Under the pieces are notes generated by a model. That model saw nothing but the letters and a program-made list of their open reading frames with translations. It made no database searches and was not told where the DNA came from. From Thermoplasmatota archaeon (GTDB lineage Archaea > Thermoplasmatota > Thermoplasmata > Thermoplasmatales > Thermoplasmataceae), in NCBI GenBank assembly GCA_023487205.1, contig JAMDBT010000007.1:19263-75804 (forward strand): a stretch of 56,542 nucleotides of DNA. The letters run 5' to 3'. A program made the position numbers and the translations under genes. The first letter of the stretch is position 1, and every line of letters starts with the position of its first letter. Shown piece after piece: positions 1 to 9,467 of this stretch.

Positions 1-3000
1 CTCCTCCAATCAGTACAGGAATGTAGCTGCTTGGATTGTTTAATGCAAATCCGTTGTACCATGCAATCGTTCCACCAATCTGAGTCACGTTGAGGAAGTA
101 GAGTCCAGGCAGATAGGCGTCACTGATGGTAAGGTTGAACACTCCAGTCTTGTTGGTCGTGGTCACGGGTATCATGTTCTGCAACACAAATGTGGGATAC
201 GGAGTCAGGAATCCGACAGACACATTTGCCTTCTCCGGCGTTGACTGGTTGTAGTTGAACACCTGCTCCTGAACGGTGTATGAAGTTCCGGGTGAAGCCG
301 CAGGAAGTGAGATTATCCCGGTGTACACGTCAAACAGGGCCTGGTTTGAGTTTGTCGGCAATACTGAATACTGCGGGGTCACTTTCATAGTGGACGATGC
401 AGAAAGGTTCTCGTATGTAGCGTTCACATAGTACGTGGAGTTGCTCCCTACGTTCCAAGTTTCAACGAATGCTATACCTGTTACATTGGTGAACCCGACG
501 CTTCTGAAACTCGTTGAAGTTTCGTTTACAGCCGAGTACATTGGGGAGTATTTTGCCTGTTGAGCCAATACATAGGCACCGGAGACTGGCACACCGTTAA
601 GGGTGACCTGGACCTCTGCAGTATTCGGGAACAGTGGCGCAAACCCCGGATAGCCCGGTGAGAGCATGTTATTGAATGCAGCGAACCCGCCCATAACTGT
701 GCTCTGAAGAACTGTTACCTTCAGCGTTCCTGTTTTTAGAACGTTATTGATAAACACGTACCAGTAGGCAACGTTAAGTCCGTGCGTAATGGTGATCAAC
801 ACAGTGTCGTTCCCAAATCCCGTGGTATTGAAAGTAACGTTGCCCTTTGCATCAGACGTTGGATTAAAGGTCTTCACGAATGAACCGCTGCTTGCGTATA
901 CCGTGAAGTTAACGGCGGCGCTTGCTTGAGGAAGTCCGGAAGTAGCATTCTCTACCGTGAGGGTATAGTCTATTCCGCTGTTGAGGGTCGTGCCGGCTGC
1001 AGCGCTAATCATATTTCCGGAAGTCAGGTTCTTAAGCGCGTATATGTTTTCTTCTTTCAATTTGACCATGTCGTGCGCAAACACGTACGCGTTTATGGTC
1101 CCCCATCCAGTAAGGAAGGTGTATCCCTTGTGCTCATTGGTCCAGCCCGTGGGATATGCGAGACCGTTTGGCCATCCAAACTCCTGGTTCTGGGCAGCCC
1201 ATGGGTTTGACCCGTTTGTGACGTTGTAGAACGGACTGTTGCCGAATGTGTAGGCAAAATTGCCAAGCATGTATATCGGAACGTTGAAGTTACCTGAATA
1301 GTTCACACCAATAGTGGCATTGGTGTATGACAGTATATCAGCAATCTCTCCTGCAACAGTCGGGCAGGCGAAACTTGTGCCTCCCCAGAAGAATACCCAC
1401 ATCCCTGTGAAATACTCTGTTTCGTTGAAGTCAGCTTCGCCAGAAACGGCTACAGTATTCTGCCTGCCGGAAAATGGAATGCCCGGTCCGTGCTGGTACG
1501 CTGACTGGTTGAACCAGTAGCTGAGCCCTACCTGCCCGCCCGCAAATGGCGTACCTCCCTGGGAAGTGTACCAGTAAGACTGCGTTGCTATTCCGGATGC
1601 GTTACCAATCTGCAGCGGAAAATTGGGGTACCAGAGTGAACTTATTCCAGCTGGCTGGTTGCTGTATGGAGACAGCGTGAAGTTAGACACATTTCCGGTT
1701 GGGGTTAAGCCCTGGGTACTGTCCGCGACCGTTCTCACTCCACCAACGCCCACCACGTACGGGGATGTTGCACCGAAAGAAGGGGTGAGGAAATTCGTGA
1801 GTGCCCCCACACCGGCGCTGTCGCCGCTGGAGAACAGCACAGTTGATCCCATTGAGGTGAGCACTTCGAACAGAGAGTTCATGGTATACGCGTTCTGGAA
1901 GCTTGATCCATAAAGGTTGAACCAGAGATCCTCGTCACCGCCCCAGCTGTTTGTGACTATGTTCGGGGTCTTGGGCAGCGACACAAGTGCCTGGTAAGCT
2001 GTGTCAAGTGACATTGTTGTGAGATCAGGACCATAGACGGCATCAATATGGGCACCGGGTGCCATGGTGGCTGAGTACTCAATGTCAAGGGTGAATTCAC
2101 CAGCTCCGCCGGATTGCCAATTCCAGTAAGTTGCATTGCTGGCATTCAGCGCACCATTGACTGGGTAGTTGGTAATCCTGTGAAGTATCTGTCCACCATT
2201 ACCGAAGGCTTCTGTTGCATAGGTCGAAAGGTCTGAAGGGTTATAGCCCTGCTCCATCACGACCGCTATGGTAATTCCCTTTCCGTTGTAGCCTTGCTTA
2301 ACTAGGCCCGTTGCATTGTAAAGGGCAGGCATGGTTGTAGGAAACAGGAACTGTGAGTATCCGAATCCGGGAACGTTTCCCCACGCAAAGGCATGCCTGT
2401 TGTAGTTGATGACATCAGACTGATTGAGGTAGTTGGTCAAGGCACTGCTTGTTATGCCTGGGGCATAAGCAGTTCCAGACTGGGCAGGTGAAGCAATCAT
2501 AGAATCCGGCTTGAATGCCAGGAGATTGTTGAGCCCATCAATGGAAGAGACGCTGGCAGATAATACAGTTGGAATGGAAAGTGGCTGGTAGTTTGAGTAC
2601 TTCGTTACGCCGTTCTGCGTGAAGCTGACCATGTGCGTCCTGAACGCGCTGTTCACCTGTGAAACATATCCCGTGAACTCTACTGCCAGAGGATACTTCT
2701 TCTCGAGAGTGAAGCCCTGACCCTGGTAGTACGTTACGGTATCAGTGTAAACAGTCTGACTGGGGCCGTATGCAGCACCTGGCTGAAAGTCCGCTGAGGT
2801 AAGGTACTTGTGATAATATGGTGAAAACACGTTGTTTTCCTCATTTATGTAGGCTGATAGCCCCTGAGGGTTTGAAACCTTGAAATTGACGAGGAAGCTG
2901 ATCCTCTCATTCCCCGGCATTGCAGAGGGTGAATAAGTTGACAACTTCTGCTGAACACCGCTGAAGTTTTCCGTGGTCATCTGCACGGGAGCACCCGTGG

Positions 3001-3154
3001 ACATCGATTTTGCAAAATCCTGCTGATATGGATTCACCGTATTGTTACTGCTCGTGTGAGTGCCATTAAATCCGGCATACAAAATACTCATTGACGAGGC
3101 AATCATTACAATGGCGATACCCAAAACGAGGTATTTCCTAATATTGCCATTCAT
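1..3154 (-). CDS. S53 family (sedolisin/kumamolisin-like) secreted acid peptidase, C-terminus cut by window edge
   Basis: The reading frame runs from ATG at 3154 to the left edge without a stop (1051 residues seen). Residues 7-28 form a signal anchor. About 80-210 matches the S53 activation prodomain, with YHKYLTS, GFTLEKKY and a GL near its end. The catalytic domain (about 285-690) has the S53 E-x3-D pair (GEFTLD, E353/D357), the oxyanion Asp in SSGDSAG (D445) and the nucleophile in GGTSFACP (S593). From about 690 the protein continues as beta-rich Ig-like or carboxypeptidase-regulatory-like repeats with many N-x-S/T sites, probably a surface stalk. S53 enzymes are self-processing endopeptidases active at low pH, so an extracellular digestive role in acid is likely. 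A TATA box lies at 3179-3188. Family assignment is firm; substrate and the missing end are unknown. Confidence 0.93.
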   Translation of the reverse strand, partial: MNGNIRKYLVLGIAIVMIASSMSILYAGFNGTHTSSNNTVNPYQQDFAKSMSTGAPVQMTTENFSGVQQKLSTYSPSAMPGNERISFLVNFKVSNPQGLSAYINEENNVFSPYYHKYLTSADFQPGAAYGPSQTVYTDTVTYYQGQGFTLEKKYPLAVEFTGYVSQVNSAFRTHMVSFTQNGVTKYSNYQPLSIPTVLSASVSSIDGLNNLLAFKPDSMIASPAQSGTAYAPGITSSALTNYLNQSDVINYNRHAFAWGNVPGFGYSQFLFPTTMPALYNATGLVKQGYNGKGITIAVVMEQGYNPSDLSTYATEAFGNGGQILHRITNYPVNGALNASNATYWNWQSGGAGEFTLDIEYSATMAPGAHIDAVYGPDLTTMSLDTAYQALVSLPKTPNIVTNSWGGDEDLWFNLYGSSFQNAYTMNSLFEVLTSMGSTVLFSSGDSAGVGALTNFLTPSFGATSPYVVGVGGVRTVADSTQGLTPTGNVSNFTLSPYSNQPAGISSLWYPNFPLQIGNASGIATQSYWYTSQGGTPFAGGQVGLSYWFNQSAYQHGPGIPFSGRQNTVAVSGEADFNETEYFTGMWVFFWGGTSFACPTVAGEIADILSYTNATIGVNYSGNFNVPIYMLGNFAYTFGNSPFYNVTNGSNPWAAQNQEFGWPNGLAYPTGWTNEHKGYTFLTGWGTINAYVFAHDMVKLKEENIYALKNLTSGNMISAAAGTTLNSGIDYTLTVENATSGLPQASAAVNFTVYASSGSFVKTFNPTSDAKGNVTFNTTGFGNDTVLITITHGLNVAYWYVFINNVLKTGTLKVTVLQSTVMGGFAAFNNMLSPGYPGFAPLFPNTAEVQVTLNGVPVSGAYVLAQQAKYSPMYSAVNETSTSFRSVGFTNVTGIAFVETWNVGSNSTYYVNATYENLSASSTMKVTPQYSVLPTNSNQALFDVYTGIISLPAASPGTSYTVQEQVFNYNQSTPEKANVSVGFLTPYPTFVLQNMIPVTTTNKTGVFNLTISDAYLPGLYFLNVTQIGGTIAWYNGFALNNPSSYIPVLIGG

Positions 3155-3488
3155 GGTAATACGAATGAGCATTCGGACGTATATTAACGTTCTTCTGCCA
3201 TAAATGGGTGTCGGCATTGCATTTAGGATCACAAAAACCCGGCAAATTTGGAAACAGAAAGAGGTACAGGTTTCCTGAAGTCCTTCCCCACACAGTTTTC
3301 CACCTTCCTGCGGAACCGGAGGTCGAACAACTTGTGAATTGCTTCCCACCGGACCCAATAAACAAATCCATGCTCGTGACCCCTGGGAGCCCTATCCTGA
3401 GATTTCAACAACCATTTAGAGGAGGATTGTGTCTCGATCGCGTATCGCGTTACGGAAATTATTTAGGAGCGTTTAAATCATAAGGTTG
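3155..3488. other. Intergenic region between S53 peptidase and acyl-CoA synthetase
   Basis: This 334-base divergent region carries a TATA-like TTAATATAC at 3179-3188 for the minus-strand peptidase and an AT-rich box near 3457-3465 for the plus-strand synthetase. Short open frames exist on both strands (for example 3229-3411 minus). They overlap each other, and I recognise no family in them; a decayed gene remains possible. Confidence 0.4.
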
Positions 3489-5384
3489 ATGGAAAGAGAA
3501 AGTGTCTTTCTTCCTTCCCGTGCACAAATAGAAGCCACAAACCTGATGAAATTTGCAAGGAAAATGGGTTTCGATGACCTGAAAAGCTTCTATGATTTCG
3601 CGGACAGGAATCCGGTTGAATTCTGGGAAGGGGTTGTCAAGGATTGCGGAATAGAGTTTGACGATGGCTATACTTCCGTGCTGGACAATTCGTCGGGGAA
3701 GCCGTGGACCAAGTGGTTCGCGGGCGGAAAGGTTAATGTGGTTCACAATGCAGTTTCAAAACATACGTCTTCGTTGATTCCCGCAATAAAGTATGAGAGG
3801 GAGTCAGGAGAAACCGGTGAAATATCGTATGAAGGGCTTGAGACATTAACCGCAAAGCTCGCAGGGGGGATGGCGAGTTTGGGGGTAAAGAGAGGAGACA
3901 GAGTCGGCATCTTCATGCCCTCTTCCCCGGAAGCGGTGATCTCCCTTTATGCGATCCTGAGAATTGGCGCAGTTGCAGTCCCGATTTTCTCCGGATATGG
4001 AAGCGAAGCCGTCCAGGCAAGGGTGAACGATGCAGGAATCAGGCATATCCTCGCGTACAAGAACTATTCAAGACGCGGGAAGACCGTAGATATGTTATCT
4101 GTGTTAAGGGAAATAAATGCAGTGAAGATAGTCTACGGACTGGAAACAGAAATCGATGGCCTTGTGGATTTCCAGTCACTAATTGAACGCAGTGATCCTG
4201 TTGCGGTGCAAACAACCTCCTCCGAGGACCCGGCAATAATGCTCTATACGTCCGGGACAACAGGCAAGCCCAAGGGCACAGTCCACGTGCACGGCGGAGC
4301 GCTTGTCAGCATAGTCAAGGAGGTAAAGTACTACATGGACATGAATAATACAGACATCCTGATGTGGATTTCCGATCCAGGGTGGATGATGGGGCCGTGG
4401 TCCATGATCGGGGCAAACGTGATCGGCGGTACCATTTTCCTGTATGACGGCGCCCTGGACTTTCCCACGGCTGAAAGGCTCTGGGATGTCGTTGAAAAAA
4501 ACGGCGTGACCCTGCTGGGACTGTCTCCGACCCTTGTAAGGTCGCTCAGATCAAAGGACAGGGCGATGCCTCTCAAGGGAGTCAGGGTATTCGGATCTAC
4601 CGGCGAACCCTGGGACACTGAATCCTGGTTATGGTTATTCGAGAAACTCGGATCTTCAAAGGTCCCTATTTCGAATATTTCCGGGGGAACTGACATAATA
4701 GGTTGTTTTCTTGCTTCGACTCCCGCCATAGCTCAGACGCCGCGTTGCCTGTACAGGGGGCTTGGAATGGGCGTATCTGTTTACGACGAGAACGGAAATG
4801 AGGTATTCGATAAGATTGGATATCTTGTCGCCAAGGAGGCGTCCCCCTCTATGACCAGGGGGCTCTGGAAACAACCGGAAAAGTACGTGGACACCTACTG
4901 GAAGAGGTTTGATGGAGTGTGGTACCACGGAGACTGGGCCTCCATGGATAGGGAAGGCTACTTCTTCCTTTACGGCCGAGCAGATGATGTTATCAAGGTT
5001 GCAGGAAAAAGGGTAGGCCCCAATGAAGTCGAAGACCTGGTCTCTGGAGTCGCTGGGGTCGTGGAGTCGGCCGTTGTGGGCATTCCCGACGAGGTCAAAG
5101 GTGAAACCCTTGGGGTTTTCTATGTTTCCATAGGCAACAAGGATCTTCACCAGGAAGTAAAGAAGAAGGTGGAATCCTCAATGGGCAAATCGTTTACTCC
5201 TGGATACGTGGTCAGGCTAGATTCAATCCCAAAGACCAAGAACGGGAAGATAATGAGGAGGGTTGTCCGGAACGCGTTCATCGGTGAAGCGCTTGGCGAC
5301 ACTTCTGGTCTGGAAGACCAGTCCGCCGTGGAAGCGATCAGGAAGATTTCAGCTATGATGGGATACGGAAAGGTGGAGAACTGA
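3489..5384 (+). CDS. AMP-forming acetyl/acyl-CoA synthetase
   Basis: 631-residue member of the ANL adenylating superfamily, close in length to acetyl-CoA synthetase (about 650). The P-loop-like motif YTSGTTGKPKG is at about 253-263, followed by the DPGWMMGPW and GSTGEPW motifs. The C-terminal hinge region has YHGDWA, GRADDVIKVAGKRVGP and the acylation lysine in KTKNGKIMRR near residue 590. It should activate acetate or another short acid to the acyl-CoA with ATP in the cytoplasm. ATG 3489 is preferred over an in-frame TTG three bases earlier. It is followed after 3 bases by an MBL hydrolase, so the two are probably co-transcribed. Substrate (acetate, propionate, hydroxypropionate) is not decided by sequence. 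Confidence 0.9.
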   Translation: MERESVFLPSRAQIEATNLMKFARKMGFDDLKSFYDFADRNPVEFWEGVVKDCGIEFDDGYTSVLDNSSGKPWTKWFAGGKVNVVHNAVSKHTSSLIPAIKYERESGETGEISYEGLETLTAKLAGGMASLGVKRGDRVGIFMPSSPEAVISLYAILRIGAVAVPIFSGYGSEAVQARVNDAGIRHILAYKNYSRRGKTVDMLSVLREINAVKIVYGLETEIDGLVDFQSLIERSDPVAVQTTSSEDPAIMLYTSGTTGKPKGTVHVHGGALVSIVKEVKYYMDMNNTDILMWISDPGWMMGPWSMIGANVIGGTIFLYDGALDFPTAERLWDVVEKNGVTLLGLSPTLVRSLRSKDRAMPLKGVRVFGSTGEPWDTESWLWLFEKLGSSKVPISNISGGTDIIGCFLASTPAIAQTPRCLYRGLGMGVSVYDENGNEVFDKIGYLVAKEASPSMTRGLWKQPEKYVDTYWKRFDGVWYHGDWASMDREGYFFLYGRADDVIKVAGKRVGPNEVEDLVSGVAGVVESAVVGIPDEVKGETLGVFYVSIGNKDLHQEVKKKVESSMGKSFTPGYVVRLDSIPKTKNGKIMRRVVRNAFIGEALGDTSGLEDQSAVEAIRKISAMMGYGKVEN

Positions 5385-5387
5385 AAT

Positions 5388-6191
5388 ATGGCAGACGAGG
5401 TTTCCATTGTCAAAGGAGGAACCTTTTCCCTTGACCCCGGTGCCGCTTTTGGGACCACTCCCCGGATTGTGTGGTCGAGGTTCGTCCAGACTAACGATCA
5501 GTACAGGATCCAGATGGATACGAACCTTCTGCTTGCAACCGCTGGCGGGAAGAAGATACTGATTGACTCGGGTATTGGATCGCATCATGACGAGAGGTTT
5601 GCCGGACTCTTCCAGGTCAATCCCAGGAAGGATCTTGCCAACGTCCTGATGCGCGAAAGTGAAAATTTGCCTGACGTCGTGGTCCACACGCACCTGCATT
5701 TTGATCACGCCGGGAATTCGCTGGACATAGCATCCAGAAAGAAAGACGTCGTTCTTATTGCTCAGGAAATCGAGAAGAAGGAGCTTTCCACACACAATGA
5801 ACTCACGTCGGTAAGCTATGAAGCAATGAGGCCGCTGAAAGCAAGGCTCAAAACTGTAAGGGGAAATAGTAAGATCACGTCTTCACTGAGCGTGATACAC
5901 ACTGGCGGGCACACTGCGGGACACCAGTCTGTCATCCTGGAATCTGGGAATCGCAAATTCCTGTATTTCGGCGACATTGCGCCAACTCATTTCAATGTCA
6001 AGCCTTCCCGGATAACCGGCATAGATACGTTTCCGCTTGACACCCTGAAATGGAAGAAGAAGCTGATAATGAGGGCAATCAGGGAAAATATGGTGTGTGT
6101 TTTTGGCCATGACACCGTGATGCCGGCAGCCACCCTTTCCGGCAGCCTGGAAAAGATTGAGGTCACACCGTTCGATATCTCAACTTATTGA
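5388..6191 (+). CDS. MBL-fold metallo-hydrolase
   Basis: 267-residue metallo-beta-lactamase-fold protein. The metal-binding motif HLHFDH (H102-x-H104-x-D106-H107) sits inside VVHTHLHFDHAGN. Further ligands are in GGHTAGHQS and YFGDIAPT, with a final His in VFGHD. The sequence is nearest to the lactonase/N-acyl-homoserine-lactonase-like branch, which hydrolyses lactones or thioesters, but the substrate is not evident. It starts 3 bases after the acyl-CoA synthetase stop, so it may act on the same acyl-CoA or a side product (inference). The 3' end overlaps the convergent phoU-like gene by 12 bases. Confidence 0.88.
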   Translation: MADEVSIVKGGTFSLDPGAAFGTTPRIVWSRFVQTNDQYRIQMDTNLLLATAGGKKILIDSGIGSHHDERFAGLFQVNPRKDLANVLMRESENLPDVVVHTHLHFDHAGNSLDIASRKKDVVLIAQEIEKKELSTHNELTSVSYEAMRPLKARLKTVRGNSKITSSLSVIHTGGHTAGHQSVILESGNRKFLYFGDIAPTHFNVKPSRITGIDTFPLDTLKWKKKLIMRAIRENMVCVFGHDTVMPAATLSGSLEKIEVTPFDISTY

Positions 6192-7139
6192 AATTTCCGA
6201 GTTTGCGAACGCAACTCTGTCCATTGCGAGTTCCGCTATGTCAGTGGAGTAGAGTGAGATCCTGGAAATGTCTTCGACCACAGAGGTGACCGCAACCAGT
6301 TCACCCCTCTTTGCTTCGGTTATCAGTCTGCTTTTTTCGTCTATGATCGCAGATTTTCTGCTTATGATCTCGTTTATTTCACCGAATTGCGGCGCATGTA
6401 GAACCTTGACTGCATCTGCGAATATTTTCCTGGCATCGTTGAAGAATTTTATCAGTTCCGTGGGATCTACCCCGGCTCCCCTGTCTTTCCAGGTCTTAGC
6501 CGCATTAACAGCGTGATCTGCAACTCTCTCAAGTATCCTGGATAGAATAAACAGAAGAATCGGTCCTTGAGCGCTTCCTTTCCTGTTTGTCTCGCGGAAA
6601 ATGTACAGATGGTACCTGTCCACTTCGTCGTCTCTCGCTATAACGCTTTCAAGCAGATCGAGGTCGGAGGATTCAATCCCCTTTACAGTGTCTTCCAGCA
6701 TAAGCTCCACGTTAGTGGACATCCTTCGTATCGCCTTATCGACGGGAAACGACTCAGAGTCAAGGACGTTCTGAAGAATAATGCGGTTAGAGGACTCCTC
6801 AAATGTTTCCACTCCCATCACAAGCCTGGCAAATTTCTTTGCCTGTTCCCTCAGCTCGTTTGTAAGATACCTGCTGCTCTCTATCACCAGAGTATCGAAC
6901 TGCGAGATGTAAATGGAAATTAATCCTCTGAGAAACATCTCGCTGTCAACGCTGCCCGAAATGAGCACTTTCTTCACTATTTCCTTCTTTTTCTTTCCGA
7001 GAGAGAGTATCAGCCGATCTTCGTCTTCCTTGATGGAAACCTCACTGCCACGATCAATGCCGTTCTTCCCTGCCCAGGCTGATGGAAGTGAAACAATATA
7101 GGTGGAGCCCCCAGTCTTCTGAACGCGCCTAGTGTACAT
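6180..7139 (-). CDS. PhoU-like phosphate uptake regulator with N-terminal AbrB/SpoVT domain
   Basis: 319 residues from the ATG at 7139. Residues 1-45 form a SpoVT-AbrB-type DNA-binding domain (RRVQKTGGSTYIVSLPSAW, then GSEVSI). The rest is a PhoU-type helical bundle with two repeats, including MLEDTVKGI, a DDEVDR segment and RILERVADHAVNAA. This fusion is the usual archaeal PhoU arrangement and is thought to link phosphate transport to signalling. The frame is open for 43 more codons upstream, but those run through the promoter and the neighbouring transposase. The TATA box at 7161-7171 sits 27 bases before ATG 7139, so a leaderless start at MYTRR is preferred. No Pst transporter is nearby. 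Confidence 0.88.
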   Translation of the reverse strand: MYTRRVQKTGGSTYIVSLPSAWAGKNGIDRGSEVSIKEDEDRLILSLGKKKKEIVKKVLISGSVDSEMFLRGLISIYISQFDTLVIESSRYLTNELREQAKKFARLVMGVETFEESSNRIILQNVLDSESFPVDKAIRRMSTNVELMLEDTVKGIESSDLDLLESVIARDDEVDRYHLYIFRETNRKGSAQGPILLFILSRILERVADHAVNAAKTWKDRGAGVDPTELIKFFNDARKIFADAVKVLHAPQFGEINEIISRKSAIIDEKSRLITEAKRGELVAVTSVVEDISRISLYSTDIAELAMDRVAFANSEISIS

Positions 7140-7160
7140 ATAGCTATATACCACATAGCC

Positions 7161-7171
7161 GCATATATATT
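7161..7171 (-). promoter_or_regulatory. TATA box of the phoU-like gene
   Basis: The AT run GCATATATATT is centred about 27 bases before the ATG at 7139 on the minus strand, the spacing expected for a leaderless archaeal transcript. It directly abuts the broken end of the IS1634-like transposase, so the promoter was preserved when the IS fragment arrived or was trimmed. Confidence 0.7.
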
Positions 7172-7172
7172 C

Positions 7173-8396
7173 CGCACCACGCAGGAACTCAAGGATCTCA
7201 GCAGGGATATAGATAGGGAGATATTCCTCAGATGGAGGGAGAAGCATCCCCTCAACCGAACGGACCATGTTGCCTATGACCTCACCATCGTACTCTTCTT
7301 CGGAACCTCATGTCCCCTGGCAGAATTCGGCTATAATCCCGGCCATCTCAATAGACGGCAGGTGAACATAGCACTCATGGTATCAAAGGAGGACTACCAG
7401 CCTGAATACCATGTAGTGTTTGAGGGATTGCGATCCGGTGTGACAACGGTGAGGAATCTCCTGGCTGCGCTTCCCGCCCGGGACGGTACTCCGGGAACCA
7501 TCATATGGGATCGCTACAACATGTCTGCAGGGAACGTGACCGCCGTTGATCTGGCGGGATGGTTCCTGATATCAGGCATTCCGAAGAGCGTGAAGCAGGT
7601 CCGCACCATCCTGTCCAAGACGGAGATCAGCGAGGTTCCGCAGAACCTGGCCAGGAGGACAAGGATAGCCAACGTCTACGCCGATCTTGTCCATGGGAAC
7701 GCATACGGAAAGACCAGGAACATGACGGTGTACCTCAGCCCCCTCAAGGCGCTGAACGAGAGGGAGGATCGCAACTCGGAACTTGCAAGGATCGGCAAAG
7801 AACTCGATGACCTGTCGGGGAGATGCACGGACTGGGACGAGCCCAGGATACGTGCCGAGATCTCGAAGATAGAAGGGGAATGGAAACCGTACATGGAGAT
7901 CAGGATAAGCAGGAATGGCGGCAGGAGGATTCAGTGGCGATACCACTCACACGCAATCCTGGCATCTGCGAGGCTGGACGGGAAGTCTGCCATACTGTGC
8001 ACCGATCCGTCCATGAGCGCCAGGGAGATAGTCAACCAGTATCTTGAGAAGGATTTCGCGGAGAAGGTCTTCCGCACCATGAAGACGCAGGAGGAGATCG
8101 TTCCTGTAAGGCACAGGCTGGAGAGACGCGTGAGGGCATACGTATTCGTCATGGTGACAGCATACAGGCTGATTGCAGCCCTTGTGTTCATGCTGAGGGA
8201 ATCCGGCGATAGGGAATCATGGGAGGAGATGGAGAAGCTCCTCGACTCACTGTCGAGGGTGGAGAGGTTGGAGATCACACTGCGGAAAGAGCACAGGACA
8301 TGGTATCTCAACGTGAGAAGGGAGACGGGAGAAACGTTGAAGAAAATAGGCTATGAATGGCTGTTTGACGAGAAAAAACAGGGATCACAGGTGTAA
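7173..8396 (+). pseudogene. 5'-truncated IS1634/IS4-like DDE transposase
   Basis: The frame is open from 7092 to the stop at 8394-8396. Transposase-like sequence starts near 7173, with YDLTIVLFFGTS (probable first catalytic Asp), FGYNPGHLNRRQVNIAL, IIWDRYNMSAGN (second Asp) and EKVFRTMKTQ (Glu region). This is the order seen in IS1634-type transposases. About 405 residues remain against roughly 550 in the family, so the N-terminal domain is missing. No good start codon precedes the transposase homology: the first GTG at 7362 lies after the first catalytic Asp. The 5' end abuts the phoU promoter and the 3' end overlaps the truncated istA by 12 bases. It is probably inactive. Confidence 0.75.
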
Positions 8397-9248
8397 TAGG
8401 TAATTCCCGTCGCTGTTCAGGCCATGAGTGGTTCCATGCACCTGGGAGTTGACCTTCTGCAGCCATTCATGGCACTGGGCATTCATATCCTGGAGGGATT
8501 CAAACGTCCTGCCTGCCCAGAAATTGTATCTGAGGTATTTGATCGTGTTTTCGATCTTTCCCTTTGTCTGGGCGCGATAGGGATGGCACAACCTCACAAC
8601 GATGCCATAGTACTCGGCGAAACTCATGAACTCGCCGTTGAACCTTGATTCGGAGGCCTTGATCTTGCGCTCGAGAACGACCTGCTTCATGTTGTCGTAG
8701 AGGATCGTATCTGTGTATCCCCGGAAGAAACGGAACGCGTTCAGGTGCAGGCGGATCACGTTGCGAGTGCTGACGTCTGTAGTAAACTCGGCATACCTCA
8801 TCCTTGAATATCCCAGGATCATGGAGAACGTATACAGCCTCCTGCGTTTTCCATCCTCTGCGATATAGCCAAATTCACCGAAATCCACCTCCGACTGTTT
8901 TCCCGGGTCTGTCTCGTATCTGTCGACTGCAATGATCTTCCTGTCATTTCTCATGGGCCTGCTGTGCATCTTCACAAGGGAATATGATCCCCGGAAGCCT
9001 TTCTTCCTCAATTCCTCGTGGATCCTCACAGCGGAAAGATTGTGCTGATCTATCATTTCCCTCATCAGGGGGAGAAATGGCTCAATGCTTGATCCTGCAG
9101 GACCCCTGTGATACTGTGGCACCATACCGGACTTGAGATATCTTCTCACCGTGGTCCTGCTTATCCCCAGTCTTCTCGAGATCTCGCTGATCGACAATCC
9201 CCGATCCTTCATCTCCCTGATCACGTACCATCCCTCCTGTTCAAGCAA
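8385..9248 (-). pseudogene. istA: IS21-family transposase IstA, truncated at the C-terminus
   Basis: 287 residues. The N-terminal helix-turn-helix (SISEISRRLGISRTTVRRYL) is followed by the rve integrase core, with DDE residues visible in QSEVDFGEFG, LYDNMKQVV and KGKIENTIKYLR. Full IstA is about 400-500 residues. Here homology stops at the conserved HGTT, and the last dozen residues are junction sequence before a stop at 8385. The partner ATPase IstB is absent. The upstream end of the element is preserved as three 24-bp repeats (9276-9346). Loss of the C-terminus and of istB makes autonomous transposition unlikely. Confidence 0.87.
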
Positions 9249-9275
9249 TCCGCTGCACCCTTGCTCCGCAAGCTA

Positions 9276-9346
9276 GACTGGCTATTTTTCGATTGCCGAA
9301 ACTGGATACTTTTCGTTTGCCATAATTGGACAGAATTCACTTGCCA
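9276..9346. repeat. Three tandem 24-bp-spaced repeats at the IS21 end
   Basis: Three related units begin at 9277, 9301 and 9325 (ACTGGCTATTTTTCG, ACTGGATACTTTTCG and ATTGGACAGAATTCA, each ending near TTGCC). The period is exactly 24 bases. Multiple repeats inside the terminal inverted repeat are typical of IS21-family ends, where they bind IstA. The element boundary is probably the CA near 9346-9352. Confidence 0.75.
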
Positions 9347-9467
9347 TTTACAGTCCAAACATGCCTCGAAATTTAAGAGCACGGGAAAGATATGGAAGCG
9401 GACAGACAGACCAATTAGAACCAGATAATGTTATTTATGCCTTCAATTCCGTAATGGTTGTAGCATA

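Noticed and set aside
4331-5150. Long minus-strand open frames opposite the acyl-CoA synthetase
   Set aside because: They lie wholly inside a well-supported gene and have no family features; they reflect codon bias of the opposite strand.
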